Assembly (NCBI GenBank): GCA_017398335.1
Contig: JAFQGK010000018.1
Span: 124,001-188,000, forward strand
From: Bacteroidales bacterium
Lineage (GTDB): Bacteria; Bacteroidota; Bacteroidia; Bacteroidales; UBA932
Length of the DNA stretch: 64,000 nucleotides
Direction of reading: 5' to 3'
Part shown: positions 17,413 through 26,038 of the stretch, one piece after another
Position numbering within the stretch: the stretch's first letter is position 1
Layout of the letters: every line of letters starts with the position of its first letter
The notes under the pieces: generated by a model
The model's database searches: none
Seen by the model: the letters and a program-made list of their open reading frames with translations, nothing else
Told to the model about the DNA's origin: nothing
Made by a program: the position numbers and the translations under genes

Positions 17413-18348
17413 CTAGCGTGCCAGCCTTACAAATACACTCAGCGGCAGGTTCTTGCCGTATGAATCTCGTAATACAAGTTCCCCGAAATCGAGGGACTTG
17501 TATGCGTTTTTAAGGCAGAATGCCTGTTTCACGATAGTCTCTCCGAGTACGGCGGAGTAACCGTTCGAATAGAGGTTGAGGACCATGAAGCTGTCCTGTG
17601 GCGCAAGGATCGCCGCCACGCACTGGAGCATTTCGTTTAGACATTCGTCGAGCTTCCACTTCTCTCCGTCAGGTCCATGTCCGTATGCAGGTGGGTCAAG
17701 GATGATGCCCTGATATGTGTTGCCTCTCTTTGCCTCCCTGCGTGCGAACTTGAGTGCATCCTCGACAATCCATCTTATGTTGTCCAGACGGCTGGCCTCC
17801 ATGTTTCCGCGAGCCCAGGTTACAACCTGGCGTACTGAGTCGAGATGGGTCACGTCCGCTCCTGCTGCCTTGGCGGCGAGAGATGCGGCTCCAGTATATG
17901 CGAACAGGTTGAGGACCTTAGGCTTCGGCTTTCCTTCAGCCTCGGCCTTCTCGACCAGTTCTCGGGTCTGTCTGTAGATATACTCCCAGTTTGATGACTG
18001 TTCGGGGAAGACGCCCACGTGCTTGAATGAAGTAAGGCCGAGGCGGAGCGAGAAGTTCAGACCTTCCTGCGCACCATTGTAACGGATATACCACTGGTCA
18101 TCCATCTTCTTCCTGCGCTCCCAAGTGCCGCTATCCTCCTTTCCGGCCTTGCCGAAACCTGCTCCTGTCTTGAAGCGGGTATGGATGAGCCTGTTCCATT
18201 CTCCGTCAGATAATGATTTGTCCCACAGGGCTTTAGGCTCGGGCCTTGCCATTATATACGATCCGAATCTTTCCAGCTTTTCAAAGTTGCCGGAGTCAAT
18301 GAGTTCGTAGTCTTTCCAGAATGTGCCGGGGCTTTCAATAGTCATCAT
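17413..18348 (-). CDS. SAM-dependent methyltransferase, RlmI/RlmK-like (23S rRNA)
   Basis: 311 residues. The Rossmann methyltransferase core has VLNLFAYTGAASLAAKAAGA (motif I), THLDSVRQVVTWARGNMEAS and IILDPPAYGHGPDGEKWKLD (motif IV, DPPAYG). This pattern is that of class I methyltransferases related to RlmI and to the C-terminal part of RlmKL, which modify 23S rRNA. Without the PUA domain of RlmI the precise target cannot be named. It converges on the DUF2723 gene with a one-base gap. A second ATG at 18345 is an equally good start. Confidence 0.8.
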   Translation of the reverse strand: MMTIESPGTFWKDYELIDSGNFEKLERFGSYIMARPEPKALWDKSLSDGEWNRLIHTRFKTGAGFGKAGKEDSGTWERRKKMDDQWYIRYNGAQEGLNFSLRLGLTSFKHVGVFPEQSSNWEYIYRQTRELVEKAEAEGKPKPKVLNLFAYTGAASLAAKAAGADVTHLDSVRQVVTWARGNMEASRLDNIRWIVEDALKFARREAKRGNTYQGIILDPPAYGHGPDGEKWKLDECLNEMLQCVAAILAPQDSFMVLNLYSNGYSAVLGETIVKQAFCLKNAYKSLDFGELVLRDSYGKNLPLSVFVRLAR

Positions 18349-18414
18349 AACGGAATGTCATTTATGCGCTGGGCGCAGATTGTCGATTTTCTGAGTGCGA
18401 AGATAGGTAAATTC

Positions 18415-18443
18415 TTGTATTTCGCCGAAAATTGCTAAATTTG
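18415..18443 (+). promoter_or_regulatory. Promoter of pgk
   Basis: TTG at 18415-18417, an 18-base spacer, and TAAATTTG at 18436-18443. Predicted start near 18450 puts the whole palindromic element at 18455-18533 inside the pgk leader. Confidence 0.7.
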
Positions 18444-18454
18444 CTCGGATTTAG

Positions 18455-18533
18455 GGATTGCCGGTCAAGCCGGCAATGACGTGGTCTTCAGTCAGGATGA
18501 CCGTATGTCATCCCCGACCTGATCGGGGATCTG
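18455..18533. repeat. Paired palindromic elements in the pgk leader
   Basis: A head palindrome (18455-18480, stem TTGCCGG/CCGGCAA) and an inverted tail palindrome (18507-18533, CCCCGACCTGATCGGGG) flank just 26 bases of unrelated sequence. This is the minimal form of the element family, with no tandem units between the ends. Confidence 0.88.
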
Positions 18534-18568
18534 AAAATGGAATTTTATAACAAAACAATTATACGATT

Positions 18569-19819
18569 ATGCAACAGTTTATTGACTCTTACGATTTCGC
18601 CGGCAAGAAGGCGATTGTCCGCGTTGACTTCAACGTTCCACTCAACGAGAAGATGGAGATTACTGACGACACACGTATCCGTGCCGCTATCCCTACACTC
18701 AAGAAGGTTCTTGAGAAGGGTGGTGCAGTGATCGTCATGTCACATCTTGGCCGTCCGAAGGGCGTTACTGAGAAATTCTCTCTCAAGCACATCCTCGGCC
18801 GCGTTCAGGAGCTTCTCGGAGCACCTGTAAAGTTTGCTGATGACTGCCAGGCTGCTGACGAGCAGGTTGCAGCTCTCAAGATGGGTGAGGTTCTCGTTCT
18901 TGAAAATCTCCGTTTCTATGCTGAGGAAGAGGGCAAGCCAAGAGGTGAGTTCGCTTCTGACGAGGAGAAAAAGGCAGCCAAGGCTGCTGTAAAGGAGAGC
19001 CAGAAGGGCTTCGTGAAGAAGCTTGCTTCATATGCTGACTGCTATATCAACGACGCTTTCGGTACTGCTCACCGTGCACACGCTTCTACTGCTCTTATCG
19101 CAGAGTACTTCCCTAACGACAAGATGTTCGGTTATGTGATGGAAGGCGAGATCAAGGCTATCGACCACGTTCTCAAGACTCCTGAGCACCCTGTGACTGC
19201 AATCGTAGGTGGTGCAAAGGTTTCTTCTAAGATCACTATCATCGAGAAACTTTTCGACGCTGTTGACAACATGATCATCGGTGGTGGTATGGTTTACACC
19301 TTCAAGAAGGCTCAGGGTGGCCAGATCGGTCGCTCACTTTGCGAGGATGACCAGATGCAGCTCGCTCTTGACACTCTCAAGAAGGCAGAGGAGAAGGGCG
19401 TGAAGATCTATCTCTCCAAGGAGGTTGTGATCGCTGACGATTTCTCTAACGACGCCAACACCAAGATCTGCCTCAACTCAGAGATTCCTGACGGTTGGGA
19501 AGGTATGGACGCAGCTCCAAGCACTCTCGCTATGTGGGAGGAGGTTCTCATGAAGTCAAAGACCATCCTCTGGAACGGTCCTGTAGGCGTATTTGAGATC
19601 CCTGCATTCGCAAAGGGTACTAACCGCATCGCTGAGATCCTTGCTAAGGCAACTGCTGAGAACGGAGCATTCACCCTCGTAGGTGGTGGTGACTCGGTTG
19701 CAGCCGTAACTCAGATGGGTTATGCAAACAAGGTAAGCTACGTTTCGACAGGTGGTGGTGCAATGCTCGAGTACCTCGAGGGCAAGGAACTCCCAGGTAT
19801 CGCTGCAATCCGCGCGTAA
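18569..19819 (+). CDS. pgk: Phosphoglycerate kinase
   Basis: 416 residues. The ATP-forming glycolytic enzyme that converts 1,3-bisphosphoglycerate to 3-phosphoglycerate. The N-terminal [20 protein letters not shown] and [16 protein letters not shown] motif (here [13 protein letters not shown]) bind the phosphoglycerate; the C-terminal lobe has [17 protein letters not shown] and [11 protein letters not shown] for the nucleotide. Codon choice is strongly biased (AAG, CTC, GAG, AAC), as expected for a highly expressed gene. It stands alone between a REP-bearing leader and a strong hairpin terminator. Confidence 0.98.
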   Translation: MQQFIDSYDFAGKKAIVRVDFNVPLNEKMEITDDTRIRAAIPTLKKVLEKGGAVIVMSHLGRPKGVTEKFSLKHILGRVQELLGAPVKFADDCQAADEQVAALKMGEVLVLENLRFYAEEEGKPRGEFASDEEKKAAKAAVKESQKGFVKKLASYADCYINDAFGTAHRAHASTALIAEYFPNDKMFGYVMEGEIKAIDHVLKTPEHPVTAIVGGAKVSSKITIIEKLFDAVDNMIIGGGMVYTFKKAQGGQIGRSLCEDDQMQLALDTLKKAEEKGVKIYLSKEVVIADDFSNDANTKICLNSEIPDGWEGMDAAPSTLAMWEEVLMKSKTILWNGPVGVFEIPAFAKGTNRIAEILAKATAENGAFTLVGGGDSVAAVTQMGYANKVSYVSTGGGAMLEYLEGKELPGIAAIRA

Positions 19820-19836
19820 GCGATTCGCTGAAAATC

Positions 19837-19878
19837 AAGACAAAGGGGTGTGGCAGATATGCCATACCCCTTTGTCTT
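19837..19878 (+). terminator. 19-bp hairpin after pgk
   Basis: The stem at 19837-19855 (ending GGGGTGTGGCA) pairs with 19860-19878 (TGCCATACCCC onward) with one G-T wobble and a four-base loop. The trailing T-run is poor, so it may act as an mRNA end stabiliser as well as a terminator. Confidence 0.75.
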
Positions 19879-19930
19879 GCCTTCTTGATGCCAGCTATGA
19901 GGCATAGATGATTTCGTAAGAAATATGATG

Positions 19931-19960
19931 TTGCAGTTAATATTTTAATTACTATATTTG
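19931..19960 (+). promoter_or_regulatory. Promoter of the structured leader and lipoprotein gene
   Basis: TTG at 19931-19933, exactly 19 bases, then TATATTTG at 19953-19960. Predicted start is near 19967, which leaves a leader of about 265 bases before the ATG at 20232. Confidence 0.82.
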
Positions 19961-19966
19961 CTGCGA

Positions 19967-20231
19967 GGATTGCGTTTTGCATTCCCGGACATATTGAAAT
20001 TTATAAGCATTAGCTTTTATTCTGAACTTCGTGAAATTTGGCGATTTTGTAAAGTTTACAGGAATAAAACTGATGCCTACGCTTGAGCGTGGGTAATCGT
20101 TTTCTGTAAGCTTAGGTACGCCAAAACCTCACGAAGAGAAGATGATACTCACGCTCTCTCTTTGTTTATGCTAGTCTGAGTGCGGGTTTATGACGAACCG
20201 TTTTATTATTAACCAATAAATTCCTAACATT
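19967..20231 (+). ncRNA. Long structured 5' leader or small RNA of unknown family
   Basis: The core is a long-range stem: CTTCGTGA (20027-20034) pairs with TCACGAAG (20129-20136) and TTTGGCG (20037-20043) pairs with CGCCAAA (20119-20125), separated by a small AA/ACC internal loop. The 75 enclosed bases contain two further hairpins, TGTAAA/TTTACA (about 20049-20060) and CCTACGCT/AGCGTGGG (about 20076-20093). No open frame fits. It was compared by eye with TPP, fluoride, cobalamin, 6S, tmRNA and signal recognition particle RNA and matches none. It may be a cis-regulator of the lipoprotein gene or a separate RNA. Confidence 0.5.
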
Positions 20232-21281
20232 ATGAAACTCAGACATTTTATGTTTGCTGCCACTTTGTCGCTCTTGACATTTGCAGCTTGTGGAGAACTT
20301 TCAGATCCAGTAAATCCGGACGACCTTCCCGAAGTGTACACCGTAAAACTTGATTGTGGTGGTGAACTGGATATCAATCAGGTGCCTCTTACACGTTTTA
20401 CTCCGGATAACAATGATTTATATGGTATAAATGTTTATTATATGCCGGTAAGTGGTGGGACTTACAAGCATTATGCTTATGGTCTTTTTGACGACCTTTC
20501 CAATGCAACCATCGATCTGATAGCTGATTATAAGTTTAAATTTGAAGTTGACCTTATTGATGATGGAAAGTCTAAGGTTTATAGTGATGGCATCCAGATC
20601 GAGGAGGTGAATTATACAGGTTATGGCCATCCTTTCCAGGCGTATAATAATTATGATGGAACCAAATCTCTTACCATTACTAAAATTTCCAATGCTTTTA
20701 CATATTCTGAGGATTGCTATTTTTATGATCTCGGACGACGCTTCCAGATTCCTGGTTCTACTTCTTCATATTGGGAACCAGAAGGTGTAGAGACTTATTA
20801 TGGTGTGGCAGAAGTGGTCCCTACTGCAGATGGAGAGACCGTATCAGTATTCCTGAAAAGAATGGTATATGGCATCAAGGTCGTTGCAGGCGATTTTCTT
20901 ACAGAGGGAACTGTAAAAGTTTCATTTGCATCAGGTAATTCTTCTCCAAGCTTTACACTTTCTCCTGATAATAAAGTTGTAGAGAATATCTATACTACTC
21001 TAAGTCGTCCTAGCTGGTATGAGAAAGAGGAACTTGAAGATGCTTATTCATATAGATATATGAATTTCAGCTGGACTAAGGATGATGGTACGGTCTTGAA
21101 ACTGAAAGAGCAGACAGTCAAGGTAAACCGTCTCAAGCAGACTATAATAAATCTGACATTCTACGAAGACGCCACAATAGATGGCGCAAAGCTGGCTGTC
21201 CAGTACGAGGATCAGGTTTTCGTAGAGGAAGGTCAGGAAATCTATTCTTTTGGTGATGACCAGAGCGAGTATGAATGGTAA
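20232..21281 (+). CDS. Lipoprotein of unknown function, possibly fimbrillin-like
   Basis: 349 residues. A lipoprotein signal peptide ends LLTFAACGE (Cys20), so it is probably anchored in the outer membrane. The mature part is rich in beta-forming residues, Tyr, Asp and Gly, and has the general look of FimA/Mfa-type or other surface beta-sandwich lipoproteins, but no diagnostic motif was recognised. Base composition is richer in A and T than neighbouring genes (many TAT, GAT and ATT codons), which may indicate transfer. It sits alone behind the long structured leader and is followed by a terminator. Confidence 0.7.
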   Translation: MKLRHFMFAATLSLLTFAACGELSDPVNPDDLPEVYTVKLDCGGELDINQVPLTRFTPDNNDLYGINVYYMPVSGGTYKHYAYGLFDDLSNATIDLIADYKFKFEVDLIDDGKSKVYSDGIQIEEVNYTGYGHPFQAYNNYDGTKSLTITKISNAFTYSEDCYFYDLGRRFQIPGSTSSYWEPEGVETYYGVAEVVPTADGETVSVFLKRMVYGIKVVAGDFLTEGTVKVSFASGNSSPSFTLSPDNKVVENIYTTLSRPSWYEKEELEDAYSYRYMNFSWTKDDGTVLKLKEQTVKVNRLKQTIINLTFYEDATIDGAKLAVQYEDQVFVEEGQEIYSFGDDQSEYEW

Positions 21282-21312
21282 ATAATTCAGGTCAGCTGCT
21301 ATAGATATGAGA

Positions 21313-21333
21313 GGGTCGGGTTTCCGGCCCTTT
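21313..21333 (+). terminator. Terminator of the lipoprotein gene
   Basis: GGGTCGG (21313-21319) pairs with CCGGCCC (21324-21330) around GTTT with one wobble pair, followed by TTTCT. Confidence 0.65.
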
Positions 21334-21386
21334 CTGCGTATATGTGTTCTTTCTGACTGTGGAATATGTGTTCTAAAGGAAATTAT

Positions 21387-21394
21387 TATATTTG
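21387..21394 (+). promoter_or_regulatory. -7 element of the lgt promoter
   Basis: TATATTTG matches the consensus; a clear -33 element is absent. Predicted start is near 21401, 16 bases before the lgt ATG. Confidence 0.6.
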
Positions 21395-21416
21395 CAGGTT
21401 GTAAAACAGAAAGACT

Positions 21417-22292
21417 ATGATAGATTTTTTGGCTGTAAACTGGCATGTGGATCCTGAGATTATTGCAATCGGGCCAATTTCGCTCAGATGGTATTCGTTG
21501 CTGTTCATTTCGGGATTCATTCTCGGATGGTTCATATTCAAGTGGTTCTTCAAGAGGGAAGGAATTCCTGTAAGCTTGCTTGATCCGCTTCTTTATACTC
21601 TTCTGATAGCGACTATTGTGGGCTCCCGTCTGGGTCATTGTCTTTTCTATCAGCATGACTACTATCTTGGCAGCTGGGACGGATTTCTGGAGATATTCAT
21701 GCCATGGAAAGGTGGACTTGCCAGCCATGGCGGTACGATAGCATTGTTTATCGCAATGTGGTGGTTTGCAAGGCATTATGGCCGTAAATACGACTTTGAT
21801 TTTGTGTGGATTCTCGACCATCTCGCAATCGCCGTATGTTTTGCTGCAACATTCATCCGTCTGGGAAATCTCTTCAATTCGGAGATATATGGAGATGTCA
21901 CAAACCTTCCATGGGGATTTGTTTTCGAACTCAGGGGAGAGACAGAGCCCAAGCATCCTACTCAGCTTTATGAAGCACTAAGCTACTTCCTTCTGGGAGT
22001 CTTCCAGATACTTATGTACAAGTACAGGCTGCCTAAACTTTACAGAGGTTTCTTCATCGGAACCTTCTTCATCGGTTGCTTCGGCATGCGTTTCCTGATT
22101 GAGTTCATAAAGGAACCTCAGGTAGGCTTCGAGCAGGATATGGTTCTGAATATGGGTCAGTGGCTCAGCATTCCGTTTGTCCTTCTCGGCATCGGATTCC
22201 TTGTATATAGTTATATCAAGAAGCAGCCGGCTGCAGTCGTGCATCCCCAGAAGCCGAAATCGCAGCCTACACATTTCGCGCACAGCAAATAA
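21417..22292 (+). CDS. lgt: Prolipoprotein diacylglyceryl transferase
   Basis: 291 residues with about seven membrane spans. It attaches diacylglycerol to the cysteine of lipoprotein precursors, the first step of lipoprotein maturation. Family motifs are visible: SLRWYSLLFISGFILGW, GGLASHGGTIAL, FIRLGNLFNSEIYG and the conserved KHPTQLYEAL. The last 25 residues (KKQPAAVVHPQKPKSQPT) are a basic, proline-rich tail. Many genes in this window encode lipoproteins that depend on it. Confidence 0.96.
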   Translation: MIDFLAVNWHVDPEIIAIGPISLRWYSLLFISGFILGWFIFKWFFKREGIPVSLLDPLLYTLLIATIVGSRLGHCLFYQHDYYLGSWDGFLEIFMPWKGGLASHGGTIALFIAMWWFARHYGRKYDFDFVWILDHLAIAVCFAATFIRLGNLFNSEIYGDVTNLPWGFVFELRGETEPKHPTQLYEALSYFLLGVFQILMYKYRLPKLYRGFFIGTFFIGCFGMRFLIEFIKEPQVGFEQDMVLNMGQWLSIPFVLLGIGFLVYSYIKKQPAAVVHPQKPKSQPTHFAHSK

Positions 22293-22301
22293 TCAAAGAC
22301 G

Positions 22302-23243
22302 TCATTCCGGACGTAGTGTAAGAAGCGTCTTTCTGAGGCTCTGCCTGTATTTCAGGGGTGACATTCCGGAGTGCTTCCTGAAGAATTTTCCGAAAGAAGA
22401 CTGGTCTGAAAATGACAGTCGGCTTGCTATCTGCTGTATGCTCAGATCCGGGTCTCTCAGCAAGCCGGCAGCGACTTCGGCGCGGAGTGCGGAGATAACG
22501 GTGCCTATAGGGACCTTAGTTTTCTCCTTTACGATAAGAGAAAGGTATTGCTTTGATATACAAAGCTTTTCGGCATAGAATCCGATGTCCGTGTGAGTCT
22601 CGATGTTTTCTTGAAGCAAGGTTACGAAATCCTTAAGGATGCTGTCGGCTCGTCTCATGTCCGTGTGATGAGAAGGTGTTCCCTTGCCATATCTTCTCCA
22701 CATCATGTCAGCCATATCCGTAAGAAGAATGTAGAAATACGAATAGGTCACTTCTTCTGCAAAATGGTGCTTCGTGTTCTTCAGTGATGATATCAGATTG
22801 CTGATGTCTGTTCTGAGGGTCTTTACATCCTTGTCCGAAAATATACTTCCACCGTAACTGTGGTTCAGACTCATCCTGAAGTCTGGAGGGAAAGGGTTCC
22901 TATTGCGGAAGATGTCCTCGATCACAGTCTTGTCTGTAGCTGTGACCATCGCATGAAATCCTTCGTCATACTCGATTTCGTAGATGTCCGCCCAAGTAGG
23001 GAGGTTGACATAAGTGTTCTTTCCGAAGGAATGTTCATCCCCGTTTATGATCATTCTTAAGGTTCCGTCCAATATGATGATGACAAGATGGTATTTAGGC
23101 CTTCTCGGGCGGGAGTAATAGATATGGTCGCCGCCGGATATCTCGCATGCGAAGATATAATCATCGATATATCCTACATTCTTGACGCATTTTTGTCCGA
23201 ATAAGACCGCCGGACGTTGCTTTCTGGAGACTTTTTCGCTCAT
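22302..23243 (-). CDS. AraC-family transcriptional regulator
   Basis: 313 residues. An N-terminal cupin-like sensing region (about 20-150) is followed by the double helix-turn-helix of the AraC family at about 205-305 (ISKQYLSLIVKEKTKVPIG, then IASRLSFSDQSSFGKFFRKH and GMSPLKYRQ). It is transcribed divergently from the TolC / adaptor / RND efflux operon 157 bases away, which makes it the likely regulator of that operon. The inducer is unknown. It converges with lgt; a 7-bp AAAGACG/CGTCTTT hairpin spans their ends. Confidence 0.9.
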   Translation of the reverse strand: MSEKVSRKQRPAVLFGQKCVKNVGYIDDYIFACEISGGDHIYYSRPRRPKYHLVIIILDGTLRMIINGDEHSFGKNTYVNLPTWADIYEIEYDEGFHAMVTATDKTVIEDIFRNRNPFPPDFRMSLNHSYGGSIFSDKDVKTLRTDISNLISSLKNTKHHFAEEVTYSYFYILLTDMADMMWRRYGKGTPSHHTDMRRADSILKDFVTLLQENIETHTDIGFYAEKLCISKQYLSLIVKEKTKVPIGTVISALRAEVAAGLLRDPDLSIQQIASRLSFSDQSSFGKFFRKHSGMSPLKYRQSLRKTLLTLRPE

Positions 23244-23262
23244 TTTTGTTACTTTTGTGCCC

Positions 23263-23293
23263 CAAATATAATGAATTTAGCAGATAGAACCAA
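23263..23293 (-). promoter_or_regulatory. Promoter of the AraC-family regulator
   Basis: On the minus strand TTG (23293 to 23291), a 20-base spacer and TATATTTG (23270 to 23263). Predicted start is near 23256, 13 bases before the ATG. Confidence 0.7.
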
Positions 23294-23309
23294 AAGTATA
23301 GGATTTTGG
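23290..23309. promoter_or_regulatory. Candidate operator in the araC-tolC intergenic region
   Basis: Inverted repeat CCAAAA (23290-23295) and TTTTGG (23304-23309), spaced by 8 bases, overlapping the -33 element of the regulator's own promoter. This could mediate autoregulation. The divergent tolC promoter has only a poor -7 match (AATATTTG at 23336-23343), consistent with a need for an activator. This is inference from position. Confidence 0.35.
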
Positions 23310-23400
23310 ACCAATGTAATTACGGCAGATGGTTCAATATTTGCAGGAAATTTGCGCTCTGTGAAAAATACGAAAGTTCAATTAGTTAGTGTATAAAGTA

Positions 23401-24975
23401 ATGAAGAAAACAGCGGTTTTTTCAGTGATGGTCTCAGGACTGCTTCTCTTCTCCATGGCTGCCGATGCGCAGTACAGGACAGGGAAAGGCCAGGAGGAAA
23501 CGCCTAAGACGGAGTCCCAGCTCATTCTGGAGCAGGCGGAATCGTCAGAATCACCTGTTGTCATCACGTTGGAACAGGCGCTCGAGATTGCCTTGAGCGA
23601 AAATGTGTCTGTCAAAGTGGCAGACCTTGAAATCAAGAGGACCCAGTATGCCAAGAAAGGAGCATATGCTGCCCTCTTCCCACAGATTGACCTGACAGGT
23701 TCCTATCAGAGAACAATCAAGAGACAGGTCATGTATATGGATATAGATACCAAGTCTATGTCATCGATGATGGGCGGTTCTTCTGCCACATCGGCATTGG
23801 CAGACATCATGCAGCGTATCGCCGTTCTGGAGCAGGCAAACGGCATAACTCCGCCAGCTCCATCAACACCTTCGACTCCTGAAACGGATTCAGGCGCAGA
23901 GTCAGCAGGATCTTCCATGTCTGACGGTCTCGAAGTCGGACGACTCAACACCTTGAATGCAGGAGTGACAGCAGCAATGCCTATCGTCAACGCTCAGCTT
24001 TGGAAGAGCCTGAAGATTTCCGGCCTTGATGTGGAGCTTGCTGTAGAGAAGGCGCGTGCGTCCCGTCTTGACATGGTTACGCAGGTGAAGAATGCATATT
24101 ATTCGATTCTTTTCGCCAAGGAGGCGTTCAATGTATATAAGGAAGTTTATGAGAATGCCGTAAAGAATCTTGAGGAGACTCAGAAGAAGTATGATGCCCA
24201 GAAGGTTTCGGAGTTTGAACTCATAAGATCGAAGACAAGTGTTGCCAACGCGATTCCGAATGTCTATAATGCGGAAAGCTCTGTCATCCTTGCGCTGTGG
24301 CAGCTTAAGGCTGTTCTTGGAGTGGATCTTGACATGAATCTTGATGTGGCTGGCAAGCTTGGCGATTTCTCACAGCAGATGTTCTATGACATCCACCAGC
24401 ATGACAGCATTTCCCTTGACAGGAACACGACGATGAAGCAGCTTGCAATCCAGGCTGAGCAGCTTGCCGAGAATATCAAGATACAGAAATATGCAAATAT
24501 TCCTTCATTGGCTCTTGCATTTAATTTCAGCATGAATACAATGGCCAATGATGTCAGCTTTAATGAGTTCCGTTGGACTCCATATTCATATGTGGCTTTG
24601 AGTCTCAATATTCCGATCTTCGCAGGCGGAAAGCGTTACCAGGCCATCCGTCAGGCAAAGAACCAGTATCAGCAGGTTCAGCTCCAGACTCTCAACACCG
24701 AGCGTCAGCTGAAGATTGCCATCCGTCAGAGCCTTAACACTATGGAGACTAACATGAAGAGCTACTATGCTGCCCAGGATGCGGTTGCAGCAGCTCAGAA
24801 GGCTTATGACATTGCCGAGGCTTCTTATAAAGTAGGACGCAGTACCTTTATCGAACTTAACGACGCGCAGCTTGCGCTTACCCAGGCTCAGCTTGCAGAG
24901 TCTCAGGCTGTATATAATTTCGTTACAGCAAAGTCTCAGCTTGAGCAGACCCTTGGTCAGGATTTTATCGAATAA
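23401..24975 (+). CDS. TolC-family outer membrane efflux channel
   Basis: 524 residues with a signal peptide (about 1-24, ending MAADAQ). The long amphipathic helices of TolC proteins are seen in two halves, for example KSLKISGLDVELAVEKARAS and ALTQAQLAESQAVYNFVTAK. An insert of low complexity at about 150-172 (PSTPSTPETDSGAESAGS) breaks the first half. It is the first gene of a tripartite efflux operon, where it forms the exit duct across the outer membrane. The ATG at 23401 fits the signal peptide; an ATG 12 bases earlier is less likely. Confidence 0.93.
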   Translation: MKKTAVFSVMVSGLLLFSMAADAQYRTGKGQEETPKTESQLILEQAESSESPVVITLEQALEIALSENVSVKVADLEIKRTQYAKKGAYAALFPQIDLTGSYQRTIKRQVMYMDIDTKSMSSMMGGSSATSALADIMQRIAVLEQANGITPPAPSTPSTPETDSGAESAGSSMSDGLEVGRLNTLNAGVTAAMPIVNAQLWKSLKISGLDVELAVEKARASRLDMVTQVKNAYYSILFAKEAFNVYKEVYENAVKNLEETQKKYDAQKVSEFELIRSKTSVANAIPNVYNAESSVILALWQLKAVLGVDLDMNLDVAGKLGDFSQQMFYDIHQHDSISLDRNTTMKQLAIQAEQLAENIKIQKYANIPSLALAFNFSMNTMANDVSFNEFRWTPYSYVALSLNIPIFAGGKRYQAIRQAKNQYQQVQLQTLNTERQLKIAIRQSLNTMETNMKSYYAAQDAVAAAQKAYDIAEASYKVGRSTFIELNDAQLALTQAQLAESQAVYNFVTAKSQLEQTLGQDFIE

Positions 24976-24990
24976 TCAAAAAGTAAAAAT

Positions 24991-26025
24991 ATGAAGACTA
25001 TTTTCAGAACAATGTTCCTTGCCGGAGCTGTCGTGCTGGCAGCCGGTTGCGGCAATAATGGAAAGAAGGAAGCAGCGCAGACAGAGGCAGTCGTAGAGAA
25101 TGTGGCTCCGTCGGTAGCTGTTCAGCAGGTGTTTGTGCGTGAGGTGCCTCAGATGGCTACGTATACATCTACAGTTCAGGCTTATGTGAAGAATAACATC
25201 GCTCCTCAGATGGCAGGCCGTATCACTAAGATCAATGTTGAGATCGGTGATTTCGTGAAGGCAGGACAGATCCTCGCGGAGATTGACAAGGCTCAGCTTC
25301 TTCAGGCTCAGCTTCAGCTCCAGAACCAGGAGGTGGAACTCCAGCGTCTGAAGTCTCTGTATGAGGCAGGCGGACTTTCGCAGTCTGATTACGATGCTAT
25401 CCAGATGCAGTATAATGTTCTCAAGACACAGGTGGACAATCTTGTAGAGAACACCACCCTCCGCAGCCCTATCAACGGAGTGGTTACGGCACGCAACTAT
25501 GATGTAGGTGATATGTATGGCATGAGCATGCCTATCTTTACGGTAGAGCAGATCGTACCGGTAAAGATTCTCGTAGGTGTTTCAGAGTCAGATTATTCGA
25601 AGGTAAAGAAAGGTGACTCGGTAGAGATTACTGCTGATGCAATCCCTGGAAAGACCTTCTATGGAAAGGTCAACAGAATTTATCCTACAGTAGACCCGGC
25701 GACACGTACTTTTACAATCGAGGTCAAGGTTGACAACAACTACAGGACCCTTCGTCCGGGAATGTTCGTCAGAGCGACTGTCAATTTCGGCAAGAATAAC
25801 AATGTGGTTATTCCGGATGTGGCTGTAGTAAAGCAGCAGGGCTCCGGTGAGAGATTCGTATATCTGCTCAACGAGGACGGCACCGTGTCTTATCAGAAGG
25901 TGGTTCTCGGTCGTCGTATGGGAGCGGAATATGAGGTACTCGAGGGTATCCAGGATGGTGCAAAGGTAGTTACTGGAGGTCAGATCCGCCTCAAGGACGG
26001 CATCAAGGTTATTGTAAACGAATAG
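24991..26025 (+). CDS. RND efflux periplasmic adaptor (membrane fusion) lipoprotein
   Basis: 344 residues. A lipoprotein signal ends VVLAAGCGN (Cys20). The mature part has a lipoyl/barrel-sandwich hybrid domain split by a coiled coil (AQMAGRITKINVEIGDFVK, QLQNQEVELQRLKSLYEAGG, then LRSPINGVVTARNYDVGD) and a beta-barrel domain. It bridges the inner-membrane pump and the TolC channel. It lies 15 bases after tolC and 13 bases before the pump gene. Confidence 0.95.
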   Translation: MKTIFRTMFLAGAVVLAAGCGNNGKKEAAQTEAVVENVAPSVAVQQVFVREVPQMATYTSTVQAYVKNNIAPQMAGRITKINVEIGDFVKAGQILAEIDKAQLLQAQLQLQNQEVELQRLKSLYEAGGLSQSDYDAIQMQYNVLKTQVDNLVENTTLRSPINGVVTARNYDVGDMYGMSMPIFTVEQIVPVKILVGVSESDYSKVKKGDSVEITADAIPGKTFYGKVNRIYPTVDPATRTFTIEVKVDNNYRTLRPGMFVRATVNFGKNNNVVIPDVAVVKQQGSGERFVYLLNEDGTVSYQKVVLGRRMGAEYEVLEGIQDGAKVVTGGQIRLKDGIKVIVNE

Positions 26026-26038
26026 TTAGCGGTATAGT

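Noticed and set aside
20037..20080. Fluoride riboswitch, suggested by GGCGAT and CTGATG
   Set aside because: The required CGCC pairing and AACCGCC segment are missing and no crcB-like gene follows.
20070..20100. Hammerhead ribozyme core, suggested by CTGATG next to a hairpin
   Set aside because: The GAAA following stem II and a cleavage-site context are absent.
22295..22332. Another palindromic element, suggested by GTCATTCCGGAC between lgt and the AraC gene
   Set aside because: The second half of the stem is absent; the AAAGACG/CGTCTTT pairing is better explained as a weak shared terminator.
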